Shown here one piece after another: positions 17,406-26,164 of a stretch of 64,000 nt of DNA. Position 1 is the first letter of the stretch; the number at the start of each line of letters is the position of its first letter. The stretch comes from Saccharothrix carnea (GTDB lineage: Bacteria; Actinomycetota; Actinomycetes; Mycobacteriales; Pseudonocardiaceae), in assembly GCF_003014735.1 (NCBI RefSeq), contig NZ_PYAX01000002.1:744001-808000 (forward strand), given 5' to 3'. Under the pieces are notes generated by a model. It made no database searches. It was not told the origin of the DNA and was given only the letters and a program-made list of their open reading frames with translations. Both the position numbers and the translations under genes were made by a program.

Positions 17406-18326
17406 ATGGCAGGTCGAGTAGCGGTGTTCGCGCCGTCCCCGGAGTTGACGGTGACGGTGGAGGAGTTGGACGGCACGCCCGACATCCACATCCACGCCGG
17501 AGGGCAGGGCGTGTGGATGTCGCGCATGATCGAGTCCCTGGGTGCCGAGGTGGTGCTGTGCTCGGCGTTGGGCGGTGAGACCGGGCAGGTGTTGCGGCAC
17601 CTGATCGGGGTCGAGCTGAAGGTGCGCGAGGTGGCGGCCCGCAACGGCGGGTACGTGCACGACCGGCGCGACGGCGGGCGCGACCAGGTGGTGCGGATGC
17701 CCGCCGACGCGTTGTCCCGCCACGAGCTCGACGACCTGTACGAGATGACGCTGATCGAGGCCCTGAGCGCGGGCGTCGCCGTGCTCAGCGGACCCGCCGA
17801 GCAGGACACACCGGTGCCCGACTCGGTCTACGAACGGCTCGCCAAGGACCTCGGCGGCAACGGCTGCCGCGTGATCGTGGACCTGTCCGGTGACCGGCTC
17901 GCCGCCGCGCTCGCCGGTGCGCCCGAGGTGGTGAAGGTCAGCCACGAGGAGCTGGTGTCGGACGGGCTGGCCGCGTCCGACTCGCTGCCCGACCTGGTCG
18001 AGGGCTGCCGGAAGGTCGCCGAGTGCGGTGCGAGCGCGGTCGTCGTGTCCCGGGCCGCCGAGGAGACGCTGGCGTGCCTCGAGGGCACGTTCTACCTGGT
18101 GGAGACGCCCGAGCTGAGCCCGGTCGACACGCGTGGCGGCGGTGACTCGATGACCGCCGGGCTGGCCGCCGGGCTCGCGCTGGGCCACTCGCTGGAGGAG
18201 TCGCTGAAGCTCGGCGCGGCGGCGGGCACGGTCAACGTGACCAGGCACGGGCTCGGCACCGGCAGCGGTGACGTGGTGCGCGGGCTGGTCGACCGGGTGC
18301 GGCTGCGCCCGTGGGAGGACGCATGA
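17406..18326 (+). CDS. PfkB-family kinase (1-phosphofructokinase/tagatose-6-P kinase-like)
   Basis: 306-aa PfkB-type kinase. The N-terminus (GRVAVFAPSPELTVTVEEL, then HAGGQGVWMSRMIESLGAEVVL) resembles the 1-phosphofructokinase branch. The C-terminal anion-hole motif reads DTRGGGDSMTAG, keeping the catalytic Asp but with Gly in place of the usual Ala of GAGD. ATG 17406 lies six bases after TAGGTG (17394-17399); GTG 17397 is alternative. The stop overlaps surE as ATGA with GGGAGGA just upstream, so the pair is co-translated. A kinase paired with a nucleotidase-family phosphatase suggests sugar-phosphate or nucleoside-phosphate balancing; the substrate is unknown. Confidence 0.85.
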   Translation: MAGRVAVFAPSPELTVTVEELDGTPDIHIHAGGQGVWMSRMIESLGAEVVLCSALGGETGQVLRHLIGVELKVREVAARNGGYVHDRRDGGRDQVVRMPADALSRHELDDLYEMTLIEALSAGVAVLSGPAEQDTPVPDSVYERLAKDLGGNGCRVIVDLSGDRLAAALAGAPEVVKVSHEELVSDGLAASDSLPDLVEGCRKVAECGASAVVVSRAAEETLACLEGTFYLVETPELSPVDTRGGGDSMTAGLAAGLALGHSLEESLKLGAAAGTVNVTRHGLGTGSGDVVRGLVDRVRLRPWEDA

Positions 18327-19063
18327 GGGTCCTCATCACCAACGACGACGGCATCGACTCGCCCGGGCTGGCCGCCCTGGCACGGGGCGCGGTCGCGCAC
18401 GGGTGGACGACCGTGGTGGCCGCGCCCGCGCGCGAGTCCAGCGGCACGAGCGCGGGCCTGACCGCCGCCGAGGACGACCGGCTCGTCCAGGTCGAGCCGC
18501 GTGAGCTGCCCGGACTGCCCGACGTGCCCGGTTACGCGGTCGCCGCGCACCCCGCCTTCATCGCCCTGGTCGCCTCACAGGGCGCGTTCGGCGACCCGCC
18601 GGACATCGTGCTCTCCGGCGTGAACCGCGGTGCGAACGTCGGCCGCGCGGTGCTGCACTCCGGCACCGTCGGCGCGGCCCTGACCGCTGCCATCAACGGC
18701 GCGCGTGCCCTGGCGGTGTCGCTGGACGTGGGGCTCGACCTGGACGTGCCGCACCACTGGGACACCGCCGTCGCGGTCGCGTCGAGGCTGTTCGACCGGG
18801 TCGCGGCGCTGCCGGTCGGCGCGGTGCTGAACCTGAACGTGCCCAACCGCGCCGAGGCGGGCGAGCCGAAGCGGGCCGGGCTCGCCGAGTTCGGCGCGGT
18901 GCGGACCAGGATCAAGGACAGCGACGACGGCACGATCAGCCTCGCCGCCGTCCTGGTGGACGACGACCTCGTACCCGGCACCGACGCCGCACTGCTGGCC
19001 GGGGGTCATCCGACCGTCACGCCGCTGCGCACGGTCGACGAGGACCCGGACCTGGACTTCTAG
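18323..19063 (+). CDS. surE: 5'/3'-nucleotidase SurE
   Basis: 246-aa SurE phosphatase, normal length. The metal site is intact: NDDG (residues 7-10) near the start, the following SPG and the SGT-type Ser (PARESSGTSAG), and SGVNRGANVG with the metal-ligating Asn. SurE removes phosphate from nucleoside 5'- and 3'-monophosphates and sometimes short polyphosphate, with a divalent cation. ATG 18323 overlaps the kinase stop and is preceded by GGGAGGA (18313-18319). The stop TAG shares bases with the stop of a converging 45-codon gene. The usual neighbour pcm (isoaspartate methyltransferase) is absent; pairing with a PfkB kinase is less common. Confidence 0.92.
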   Translation: MRVLITNDDGIDSPGLAALARGAVAHGWTTVVAAPARESSGTSAGLTAAEDDRLVQVEPRELPGLPDVPGYAVAAHPAFIALVASQGAFGDPPDIVLSGVNRGANVGRAVLHSGTVGAALTAAINGARALAVSLDVGLDLDVPHHWDTAVAVASRLFDRVAALPVGAVLNLNVPNRAEAGEPKRAGLAEFGAVRTRIKDSDDGTISLAAVLVDDDLVPGTDAALLAGGHPTVTPLRTVDEDPDLDF

Positions 19064-19197
19064 TCGTCCTCCACGCGCTCGGACGTGGGCTCGGACTGCT
19101 CGCCGTCCGACCGGCCCAGCGCCTCCTCCGCACCGTTGACCAGGTCCGGACCGCCCCACTGACGACCCTCGGACTGGCCCAGTCTGTGCTTGCCCAT
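19060..19197 (-). CDS. Small acidic hydrophilic protein, 45 aa
   Basis: Encodes MGKHRLGQSEGRQWGGPDLV plus a Glu/Asp/Ser-rich tail ending VEDD. A strong GAGGGAGG ribosome site lies eight bases before ATG. The reading frame has high third-position GC, supporting real coding. Its CTAG stop region overlaps the stop of surE, which converges on it. No membrane segment, cysteine or known domain is seen; the peptide is probably disordered. I do not recognise a function. The ribosome site and codon bias argue it is translated. Confidence 0.6.
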   Translation of the reverse strand: MGKHRLGQSEGRQWGGPDLVNGAEEALGRSDGEQSEPTSERVEDD

Positions 19198-19260
19198 GGT
19201 GTGACCTCCCTCGATCCCCGGACTGGTACCCGCTCGCCGACCGGCTCACACCCCCGAACA

Positions 19261-19296
19261 GGCCGTGGCCTACCCCGAGTGAGGTAGGCCACGGCC
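19261..19296. terminator. 14-bp perfect hairpin terminator
   Basis: GGCCGTGGCCTACC (19261-19274) pairs perfectly with GGTAGGCCACGGCC (19283-19296), loop of eight. It lies 26 bp beyond the PL11 lyase stop on the minus strand and insulates that gene from the 45-codon gene. Confidence 0.75.
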
Positions 19297-19321
19297 ACGG
19301 AACGTGATCGGTGCGGAGAGG

Positions 19322-21565
19322 TCAGCCGGCGTAGTGCACGTCCGGCCACGGCGGGGTGACCATGCCGTTCCCGATGTGGAAGCTCGGGTGCGGCGGCTGG
19401 TTGTAGGCCGTGTTCTGCCACGCGATGGCGACGCGGTACATGGTGTCGTGCATCAGCGTGGGGATGCGCCGGTCGGTCGGGTTCGGGGTGGAGTAGATCC
19501 GCAGCGCGCGGTTGTCGGTGGTGCGCCACACGACCTCCTCCCGCCAGTCGCCGAACAGGTCGGCCGACAGCGCCGGGGTGGCCTTGGTGCCGTTGTTCGA
19601 CGCCACACCGGAACCGGTGAGCAGCCGGGTGTCGCCGCTCGTGCCGTACTTGTCGATCCGGGTCTGGTCGAGCAGCTCGCGGGTCGGGTCGCCGTCCCAC
19701 CAGATCAGGAAGTTGGCCGAGGACGGCTTGCGGCCGATGCCGGTGCCGCGCGGGTTGCGCAGCTCGCCGTCCGCGTTGGACCACGACTCCGCGCCCGCGC
19801 TGCCGGCGTAGATGTCACCGGACACGCCGCGGCCGTTGTCGCTGCCCGACGCGGTGGTCCACAGGCGCTGGCCGGTGCGGGCGTCGGCGAACCAGGAACC
19901 CGGCTTCGAGGAGTCCTCGGAGACCTTGAAGTACTCCAGGCCCGGCCGTGACGGGTCGAGGTCGCTCACGTGCCCGGCGTCCCCGTGCCCGAGACCGGTG
20001 GTCCACAGGCCGCGGCCGTTGTCGTCGATCGTGGCCGCGCCGTAGACGATCTCGTCCCGGCCGTCCCCGTCCACGTCGGCGACGCTCAACGAGTGGTTGC
20101 CCTGCCCCGCGTACCCCGACTGGTTGTTGCTGTCGAACGTCCACCGCTTGACCAGCGCGCCGTCCCGGAAGTCCCACGCCGCGACCACCGCACGCGTGTA
20201 GTACCCGCGCGCCATGATCAACGACGGCCGGGCGCCGTCCAGGTACGCCGTGCCCGCCAGGAACCGGTCCACCCGGTTGCCGTAGCTGTCGCCCCAGGAG
20301 GAGACGGTGCCGCGCGGCGGGTCGTAGTTCACCGTCGACATCGCCGCACCGGTCTGGCCGTTGAACATCGTCAGGAACTCCGGCCCCGACAGGATGTAGC
20401 CGCCCGAGTTGCGGTGGTCCGCGGAGGCGTTGCCGATCACCGTGCCACGACCGTCACGCGTGCCGTCGGCCGTCTTCATCGCGACCTCGGCCTTGCCGTC
20501 ACCGTCGTAGTCGTACACCTGGAACTGCGTGTAGTGCGCACCCGCCCGGATGTTGCGGCCCAGGTCGATCCGCCACATCCGGGTGCCGTCGAGCCGGTAG
20601 GCGTCGATGAACACGTTCCCGGTCACGCCGGACTGCGAGTTGTCCTTGGCGTTGTCCGGGTCCCACTTGAGCACGAACTCGTAGTCGCCGTCGCCGTCCA
20701 GGTCGCCGACGCTGGCGTCGTTCGCGCTGTAGCCCGTGCCCGGCGACTGGATCGGCACGTCCCGGTAGCCGGCGCCGAACGCCAGCGACGCCGGGGACGC
20801 CGGCTGCTCGGCCCCGTTCACCACGGCGCGGACGGTGTAGGACGCGTCCGCCGCGGCGCCGTTGTCCAGGTAGTTCGTCGAGGACGTGATCGGCGAGGAG
20901 TTGAGCTTGGTCGCGCCCCGGTACACGTTGAACCCGACGTTCTGCGGGTCACCGGCCAGCAGCCGCCAGCTGACCAGGTTGCCGCTGCCCGACCGCACGC
21001 TGACCACACCGCGGTCCAGCCGCTCGACCTGCTTGCGACCGGTCGGGTCGCCCGGGCCCGGGTCCGGCGTGGTGGTCGTCGTAGTCGTGGTGGTGGTGGT
21101 GGTCGACGTGGACGTCGAAGTCGTCGTGGTCGTCGTGGGGTCGACGGTGCCCGTGCACGTGGTGCCGTTGAGCGTGAACGACGTGGGCACCCCCACCACG
21201 TCGCCGGTCATCGTGCCGTTGAAGCCGAACGACGCCGTGCCGCCGGTCGGGATCGACCTGTTCCAGTCCACGTTCGCCGCCGTCACGCTCGCGCCGGAGG
21301 CGTTGAAGGTCGCGTTCCACCCCTGGCCGAACCGCTCGGAGCCGGGGAAGGACCAGGCCAACGTCCACCCGTCGACCGGATCACCCAGGTTCTTGACCGT
21401 GACGTTGGCGCTGAACCCGCCCTGCCACTTGTTCTGCACCACGTAGTCGACCCCGCAGCCCGGGGCCGCCGAGGCCACCCCGGCGACCAGCAGGCCTCCG
21501 GTCACCGCGCTGATCGCCGTGGCGGCGGCGATCGCCCGCACTCTGTACGAGTTGGTGAGCACCAT
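19322..21565 (-). CDS. Secreted rhamnogalacturonan lyase (CBM2 + PL11)
   Basis: 747-aa exported polysaccharide lyase. Start at 21565 has GAAGGAG upstream and a signal peptide ending near AASAAPG. A CBM2-type cellulose-binding module follows (about 37-135: CGVDYVVQNKWQGGFSANVTVKN, ending FTLNGTTCTG), then a Thr-rich linker (about 140-170, mostly T runs) and a PL11 beta-propeller (about 175-747). PL11 traits: repeated calcium-binding DxDxDG loops (DLDGDGDYE, DYDGDGKAE, DVDGDGRDE), RAGAHYTQF, GYYTRAV and a DWREEVVWRT-type C-terminal blade. It beta-eliminates the rhamnose-galacturonate backbone of pectin RG-I. The promoter carries both a LacI-type rhamnose-regulon operator and a CebR-type box. 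Confidence 0.92.
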   Translation of the reverse strand: MVLTNSYRVRAIAAATAISAVTGGLLVAGVASAAPGCGVDYVVQNKWQGGFSANVTVKNLGDPVDGWTLAWSFPGSERFGQGWNATFNASGASVTAANVDWNRSIPTGGTASFGFNGTMTGDVVGVPTSFTLNGTTCTGTVDPTTTTTTSTSTSTTTTTTTTTTTTPDPGPGDPTGRKQVERLDRGVVSVRSGSGNLVSWRLLAGDPQNVGFNVYRGATKLNSSPITSSTNYLDNGAAADASYTVRAVVNGAEQPASPASLAFGAGYRDVPIQSPGTGYSANDASVGDLDGDGDYEFVLKWDPDNAKDNSQSGVTGNVFIDAYRLDGTRMWRIDLGRNIRAGAHYTQFQVYDYDGDGKAEVAMKTADGTRDGRGTVIGNASADHRNSGGYILSGPEFLTMFNGQTGAAMSTVNYDPPRGTVSSWGDSYGNRVDRFLAGTAYLDGARPSLIMARGYYTRAVVAAWDFRDGALVKRWTFDSNNQSGYAGQGNHSLSVADVDGDGRDEIVYGAATIDDNGRGLWTTGLGHGDAGHVSDLDPSRPGLEYFKVSEDSSKPGSWFADARTGQRLWTTASGSDNGRGVSGDIYAGSAGAESWSNADGELRNPRGTGIGRKPSSANFLIWWDGDPTRELLDQTRIDKYGTSGDTRLLTGSGVASNNGTKATPALSADLFGDWREEVVWRTTDNRALRIYSTPNPTDRRIPTLMHDTMYRVAIAWQNTAYNQPPHPSFHIGNGMVTPPWPDVHYAG

Positions 21566-21586
21566 TGCTCCTTCGTCGCAGATTTC

Positions 21587-21600
21587 TGGGAGCGCTCCCA
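21587..21600. promoter_or_regulatory. CebR-type operator TGGGAGCGCTCCCA
   Basis: A perfect 14-bp palindrome identical to the cellobiose repressor CebR box known from Streptomyces and Thermobifida. It lies 22 bp before the PL11 start, downstream of the probable transcription start, so it would act as a roadblock. An identical site precedes the mannanase gene (52273-52286). Confidence 0.8.
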
Positions 21601-21632
21601 GTCGTGCCTGGGGTAACGCCCTCGTCCGCCAC

Positions 21633-21677
21633 ATGACAGCACCACCACGGAACCGGTGTCAAGGATGAAACGATTCA
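21633..21677 (-). promoter_or_regulatory. PL11 promoter with rhamnose-regulon operator
   Basis: On the minus strand, TGAATCGTTTCA (21666-21677) stands three bases upstream of a perfect -35 TTGACA (21657-21662); a TGTCAT hexamer 18 bp on (21633-21638) is the -10 candidate. The operator is one of five TGAAWCGNTTCA copies in the locus. A weaker half site follows at about 21691-21704. Confidence 0.6.
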
Positions 21678-21754
21678 TACCGACGGGTCTCGATTGGTTC
21701 AACCGAGCCGGCTAGCTGCGGGTAATTGGGCTGAAAAGGTTCAAGAAGCGCCGC

Positions 21755-22792
21755 TCACCTCGGGCGGCGCCTGCTCCGCTGCACCCGGCGGCTCGACTCG
21801 CGGACCACCAGCTCGGGCGCGAACAGCACGTGCTGGTGCTCGTGCTCACCCGGTGTCATCGTCTCCGCGATCACCAGCTCCGCGGCCGTGCGGCCGATCA
21901 GCTGGCGCGGCTGGCGCACGGAGGTCAGCGGCACGGCCGCCGCGGCGGCGAAGTCGATGTCGTCGTAGCCGACGATGGCGATGTCCTCCGGCACGCGCAC
22001 GCCGGCGCGCACGAGCACCTGCAGCAGGCCGAGCGCGAGCAGGTCGTTGGCGCAGAACACCGCGTCCGGCCGGACCGACCGGGCCAGCAGCTGCTCGGCC
22101 GCGCGCTGCCCGGACACCACGTTGAGCGCGGGGACCTTCAGCTCCTCCAGCACGCCGGAGTCCCGGCCCGACTTGCGCACCGCGTCCACCGCGCCCTCGT
22201 GCCGCTGGCGGGCCTGGTGGACGTGCGACGGCCCGTTGACCATCACGATCCGCTCGTAGCCCTCGGCCAGCAGGTGGGTGACCGCCTGCTCGCCACCCGC
22301 CCGGTCGTCCACGGCCACGGCGCACAGCCCCGGGTCGGCGGTCGGGTGGTCGAGCAGCACGACGGACATGCCCCGGTCGCGCAGCCTGCGCACCGCGGCC
22401 AGGTCGGTGTCCACGGGCGTGATCAGCACGCCGTGCACGCGCTGCTCGGCCAGCAGCTCCACGTGCCGCGACTCGCGCTGCGAGGACCCGTCGCTGTTGC
22501 ACAGGATCACCGCGTGCCCGGCCTCGCTCGCGGTGTCCTCGACACCGCGCGCGACGTCGGTGAAGAACGGGTTGCCCACGTCGAGCACCACGAGCCCGAT
22601 GGCGCGCGGCGTGCCCGAGCGCAGTTGGCGCGCGGCGTCGTTGCGGACGAAGCCCAGCTCCTCGATCGCGCCCATGACCCGGTCCCGGGTCGCCGGTGCG
22701 ACGACCTCGGGACGGTTCAGGACGTTGGAGACCGTGCCGACGGACACCTTCGCGCGCGTCGCCACGTCGCGGATGCTCACCGGTGACCCCAC
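21755..22792 (-). CDS. LacI-family repressor of the rhamnose/rhamnogalacturonan locus
   Basis: 345-aa LacI/GalR regulator. The N-terminal HTH (VSIRDVATRAKVSVGTVSNV, residues 5-24) precedes a hinge and a sugar-sensing PBP-like domain (VVLDVGNPFFTDVARGVED, DAVFCANDLLALGLL, IAIVGYDDIDFA). GTG 22792 has AGGAGG four to five bases upstream; an upstream in-frame start at 22864 would add a non-conserved tail. It sits between a PL11 lyase and the rha operon. Five TGAAWCGNTTCA sites, matching the pseudo-palindromic CG-centred LacI-family type, lie before these units and its own gene, so it is the obvious local regulator. Rhamnose or a catabolite as inducer is inferred. Confidence 0.9.
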   Translation of the reverse strand: MGSPVSIRDVATRAKVSVGTVSNVLNRPEVVAPATRDRVMGAIEELGFVRNDAARQLRSGTPRAIGLVVLDVGNPFFTDVARGVEDTASEAGHAVILCNSDGSSQRESRHVELLAEQRVHGVLITPVDTDLAAVRRLRDRGMSVVLLDHPTADPGLCAVAVDDRAGGEQAVTHLLAEGYERIVMVNGPSHVHQARQRHEGAVDAVRKSGRDSGVLEELKVPALNVVSGQRAAEQLLARSVRPDAVFCANDLLALGLLQVLVRAGVRVPEDIAIVGYDDIDFAAAAAVPLTSVRQPRQLIGRTAAELVIAETMTPGEHEHQHVLFAPELVVRESSRRVQRSRRRPR

Positions 22793-22876
22793 CGCGCCTC
22801 CTCGGCGGACTGAAGGTGTGAAGGAGCTGGACTCTATCGGCCGGTACCGCTCCCCGTCCGGCACGACGCACTTCTC

Positions 22877-22912
22877 ATCCTAGTCCGCCCCGGCCTGCGT
22901 TAAATCGTTTCA
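22877..22912 (-). promoter_or_regulatory. Repressor-gene promoter with overlapping operator
   Basis: Minus strand: TGAAACGATTTA (22901-22912, 10/12 to TGAAACGTTTCA) overlaps a TTTAAC -35, 16 bp before TAGGAT (22877-22882). This placement predicts autorepression of the LacI-type gene. Confidence 0.5.
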
Positions 22913-22940
22913 CCCCCGACCACGGGCCGATCATGGCCGA

Positions 22941-24965
22941 TCACCGCAGGAACGCGGCGGCCACGCCCGCGTCCACCGGGATGTGCGCCCCGGTCGTGTG
23001 GGACAGCTCGCCGGCCGTGAGGGCGAACACCGCGTTGGCCACGTGCTCGGGCAGGACCTCCCGCTTGAGCAGCGTCCGCTGGGCGTAGAACGCGCCCAGC
23101 TCCTGCTCCGGCACCCCGTACACGGCGGCGCGCTGCGCGCCCCAGCCACCGGCGAAGATGCCCGACCCGCGCACCACGCCGTCCGGGTTGACGCCGTTGA
23201 CCCGGATGCCGTGCTCGCCCAGTTCGGCGGCCAGTAGCCGGACCTGGTGCGCCTGGTCGGCCTTGGCCGCGCCGTAGGCGACGTTGTTCGGCCCGGCGAA
23301 GACGGCGTTCTTGGAGGCGATGTAGACGATGTCGCCGCCCATCCCCTGCTCGACCATCGCCTTCGCCGCCGCCTTCGCGACCAGGAACGACCCGCGCGCC
23401 ATCACGCCGTGCTGGAGGTCCCAGTCGCGGGTCGTGGTCTCCAGCAGCGGCTTGGAGATCGACAGTCCCGCGTTGTTGACCACCAGGTCCACCCCGCCGA
23501 ACGCCAGGCACGCCTCGTCGACCGCCGCGGTGACCGCGTCCTCGTCGGTCACGTCCGCGACCACGGCCACCGCCGTGTCCGGCCCGAGCTCGTCGGCCAC
23601 GGCGGTGGCCGCGTCCGCGTTGACGTCCGCGACGACCACGCACGCGCCCTCGGCGGCCAGCCGCAGCGCGATGGCCTTGCCGATGCCCGAACCCGCGCCC
23701 GTCACCAGGGCGACCCGGGTGGCCAGCGGTTTCGGTGCGGGCATCCGCTGGAGCTTGGCCTCCTCCAGCGCCCAGTACTCGATCCGGAACTTCTCCGCCT
23801 CGTCGATCGGCGCGTACGTCGACACCGACTCCGCGCCGCGCATGACGTTGATCGCGTTGACGTAGAACTCGCCCGCCACCCGCGCGGTCTGCTTGTCCTT
23901 GCCGTAGGAGAACATGCCGACGCCGGGCACCAGCACGATCGCCGGGTCCGCACCGCGCATCGGCGGCGAGTCCGGTGCCGCGTTGCGCTCGTAGTAGGCG
24001 CGGTAGTCCTCCCGGTACGCCTCGTGCAGCTCGCGCAGCCGGGCCGCCACCTCGGCCGGCGGCGCGGTCGGCGGCAGGTCGAGCACGAGCGGCTTGACCT
24101 TCGTGCGCAGGAAGTGGTCCGGGCAGGACGTGCCCAGCGCGGCCAGCCGCGGGTGCTCGGCGTGGGCCAGGAAGTCCAGCACCACGTCCGAGTCGGTGAA
24201 GTGGCCGACCTGCGGCCGGTCGGTCGAGGCCAGGCCGCGCAGGAGCGGCGCCAGCGCGGCGGCCCGGGCCCGGCGTTCGGCGGCGGGCAGCGGGTCGTGC
24301 AGCTTCGCGCCGAACGGGTCCGGCCTGCCGCGCGCGGCCAGGTACTCGGTGGCCCGCCGGATGATCTCCCGGGACCGCTCCTGGCACTGCGCCGAGGTCG
24401 CGCCCCACGCGGTGATGCCGTGCCCACCCAGGATCACGCCGATCGCCTGCGGGTTCTCCCGGGCGATCGCGGCGATGTCCAGGCCGAGCTGGAAGCCGGG
24501 ACGCCGCCACGGCACCCACAGCACCCGGTCGCCGAACACCTCCTTGGTCAACGCCTCGCCGTCCGCCGCCGCGGCCAGCGCGATACCGGCGTCGGGATGC
24601 AGGTGGTCGACGTGCGCGGCGTCCACCAGGCCGTGCATGGCGGTGTCGATCGACGGCGCCGCGCCGCCCTTGCCGTGCAGGCAGTAGTCGAACGCGGCGA
24701 CCATCTCGTCCTCGCGGTCGACGCCGGGGTAGACGTCGACCAGGGCGCGCAGCCGGTCCAACCGCAGCACGGCCAGGCCGCGCTCGGTCAACGTGCCCAA
24801 GTCGCCGCCCGAGCCCTTCACCCACAGCAGCTCGACCGGGTCACCGGTGACCGGATCGGTCTCCACGCCCTTGGCCGAGGTGTTGCCGCCCGCGTAGTTC
24901 GTCGTCGCCGGGTCCGCGCCCAGCTCGTGCGAACGGGCCAACAGTGCCTGTACCTGGTCGTTCAC
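22941..24965 (-). CDS. rhaEW: Bifunctional rhamnulose-1-phosphate aldolase / lactaldehyde dehydrogenase
   Basis: 674-aa fusion. The N-terminal class II aldolase/adducin-like domain (about 1-400) shows NYAGGNTSAK, the metal-site cluster HVDHLHPDAG and GGHGITAWG. The C-terminal short-chain dehydrogenase (about 415-674) has TGAGSGIGKAIA, NNAG and the YGAAK active site. RhaE splits L-rhamnulose-1-phosphate into DHAP and L-lactaldehyde; RhaW oxidises lactaldehyde to lactate with NAD. GTG 24965 overlaps the isomerase stop as GTGA, so translation is coupled; GTG 24974 is possible. It ends the rhaM-rhaI-rhaEW operon. Domain order matches known RhaEW proteins of actinobacteria and rhizobia. Confidence 0.92.
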   Translation of the reverse strand: MNDQVQALLARSHELGADPATTNYAGGNTSAKGVETDPVTGDPVELLWVKGSGGDLGTLTERGLAVLRLDRLRALVDVYPGVDREDEMVAAFDYCLHGKGGAAPSIDTAMHGLVDAAHVDHLHPDAGIALAAAADGEALTKEVFGDRVLWVPWRRPGFQLGLDIAAIARENPQAIGVILGGHGITAWGATSAQCQERSREIIRRATEYLAARGRPDPFGAKLHDPLPAAERRARAAALAPLLRGLASTDRPQVGHFTDSDVVLDFLAHAEHPRLAALGTSCPDHFLRTKVKPLVLDLPPTAPPAEVAARLRELHEAYREDYRAYYERNAAPDSPPMRGADPAIVLVPGVGMFSYGKDKQTARVAGEFYVNAINVMRGAESVSTYAPIDEAEKFRIEYWALEEAKLQRMPAPKPLATRVALVTGAGSGIGKAIALRLAAEGACVVVADVNADAATAVADELGPDTAVAVVADVTDEDAVTAAVDEACLAFGGVDLVVNNAGLSISKPLLETTTRDWDLQHGVMARGSFLVAKAAAKAMVEQGMGGDIVYIASKNAVFAGPNNVAYGAAKADQAHQVRLLAAELGEHGIRVNGVNPDGVVRGSGIFAGGWGAQRAAVYGVPEQELGAFYAQRTLLKREVLPEHVANAVFALTAGELSHTTGAHIPVDAGVAAAFLR

Positions 24966-26146
24966 GCGCCCCACCCCGCCTGCTCGCCACCGACTCGTTC
25001 CGCCACGATCCGCTCGCCGTACCCCGACCGGGCGTAGGCCGCCATCGGGTCCGGGTCCAGCCCCATGTCCTCGCGCACGGACGCCACGAGCGGCCGCACG
25101 TCGGTGTTGTAGGCGTCCATCAGCACGGCGTTCGCGCCGAGCACGTCACCGGCCAGCTGCGCCGCCGTCAACGCGTCCCGGTCGACCAGCAGGGCCTTCG
25201 CGGTGGCCTCCTGCACGTTCATCACCGACCGGATCTGGCCGGGGATCTTCGGCTCGATGTTGTGGCACTGGTCGAGCATGAACGCCACGCCCGACTCGAC
25301 CGCCAGCGCGCCCCCCTGCACGACCTCGACCATGATCCGGAACAGCTGGAACGGGTCCGCCGAGCCGACCATCAGGTCGTCGTCGGCGTAGAAGCGGGAG
25401 TTGAAGTCGAACCCGCCCAGCCTGCCCGCGCGCAGCAGCACCGCGACGATGAACTCGATGTTGGTGCCCGGCGCGTGGTGGCCGGTGTCGACCACGACCT
25501 GCGCCCGCTCGCCCAGCTCCAGGCAGTGCGCGTACGCCGTGCCCCAGTCCGGTACGTCGGTGGTGTAGAACGCGGGCTCGAACAGCTTGTACTCCAGCAG
25601 GATCCGCTGGTTCGGCCCGATCCGCGCGTAGGTCTCCCGCAACGCCTCGGCGAGCCGGTCCTGGCGGGCCCGGATGCTGTCCTGGCCGGGGTAGTTGGTG
25701 CCGTCCGCGAACCACAGCTTCAGGTCGCGCGAGCCGGTGGCGTCCATGATGTCGACGCACCGCAGCAGGTGGTCGACCGCCTTGCGGCGCACCGCCGGGT
25801 CGGGCGAGCACACGCTGCCCAGCACGTACGCGTCGTCCTGGAAGACGTTCGCGTTGATCGTGCCGATCGACACGCCCTGGTCCTGCGCGAACTTCCCCAG
25901 CTCGGCGTAGTCGCTCACCTCGTCCCACGGGATGTGCAGCGCCACCGACGGCGCCACGCCGGTGAACCGGTGCACGGTGGCCGCGTCGGCGACCTTCTCG
26001 TGCGGCGTGCGCGGCACACCGCGTTGCGCGAACACCTTGAACCGGGTGCCGGAGTTGCCGAACGCCCAGGACGGCAGCTCGATCCGCTGCCCCGCCAGGG
26101 CCCGCGCCACGGCACCCGCGCCGGGTGCTCCTGTCTTGGTGTCCAC
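24962..26146 (-). CDS. rhaI: L-rhamnose isomerase (RhaI type)
   Basis: 394-aa TIM-barrel xylose-isomerase-fold enzyme that converts L-rhamnose to L-rhamnulose. It resembles the Pseudomonas stutzeri-type RhaI rather than E. coli RhaA. Metal-site and catalytic segments are visible: ILLEYKLFEPAFY, VVVDTGHHAPGTNIEFI, GGFDFNSRFYADDDLMVG and HNIEPKIPGQI. GTG 26146 has AAGGAG seven bases upstream. It follows rhaM by 18 bp and overlaps rhaEW by four, so it is the middle gene of an operon controlled by the TGAAACGTTTCA operator at 26502-26513. Confidence 0.93.
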   Translation of the reverse strand: MDTKTGAPGAGAVARALAGQRIELPSWAFGNSGTRFKVFAQRGVPRTPHEKVADAATVHRFTGVAPSVALHIPWDEVSDYAELGKFAQDQGVSIGTINANVFQDDAYVLGSVCSPDPAVRRKAVDHLLRCVDIMDATGSRDLKLWFADGTNYPGQDSIRARQDRLAEALRETYARIGPNQRILLEYKLFEPAFYTTDVPDWGTAYAHCLELGERAQVVVDTGHHAPGTNIEFIVAVLLRAGRLGGFDFNSRFYADDDLMVGSADPFQLFRIMVEVVQGGALAVESGVAFMLDQCHNIEPKIPGQIRSVMNVQEATAKALLVDRDALTAAQLAGDVLGANAVLMDAYNTDVRPLVASVREDMGLDPDPMAAYARSGYGERIVAERVGGEQAGWGA

Positions 26147-26164
26147 TTCGGACTCCTTACCTGC

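Noticed and set aside
21061..21150. Simple-sequence repeat as a regulatory element
   Set aside because: It is the coding sequence of the Thr-rich linker between CBM2 and PL11.
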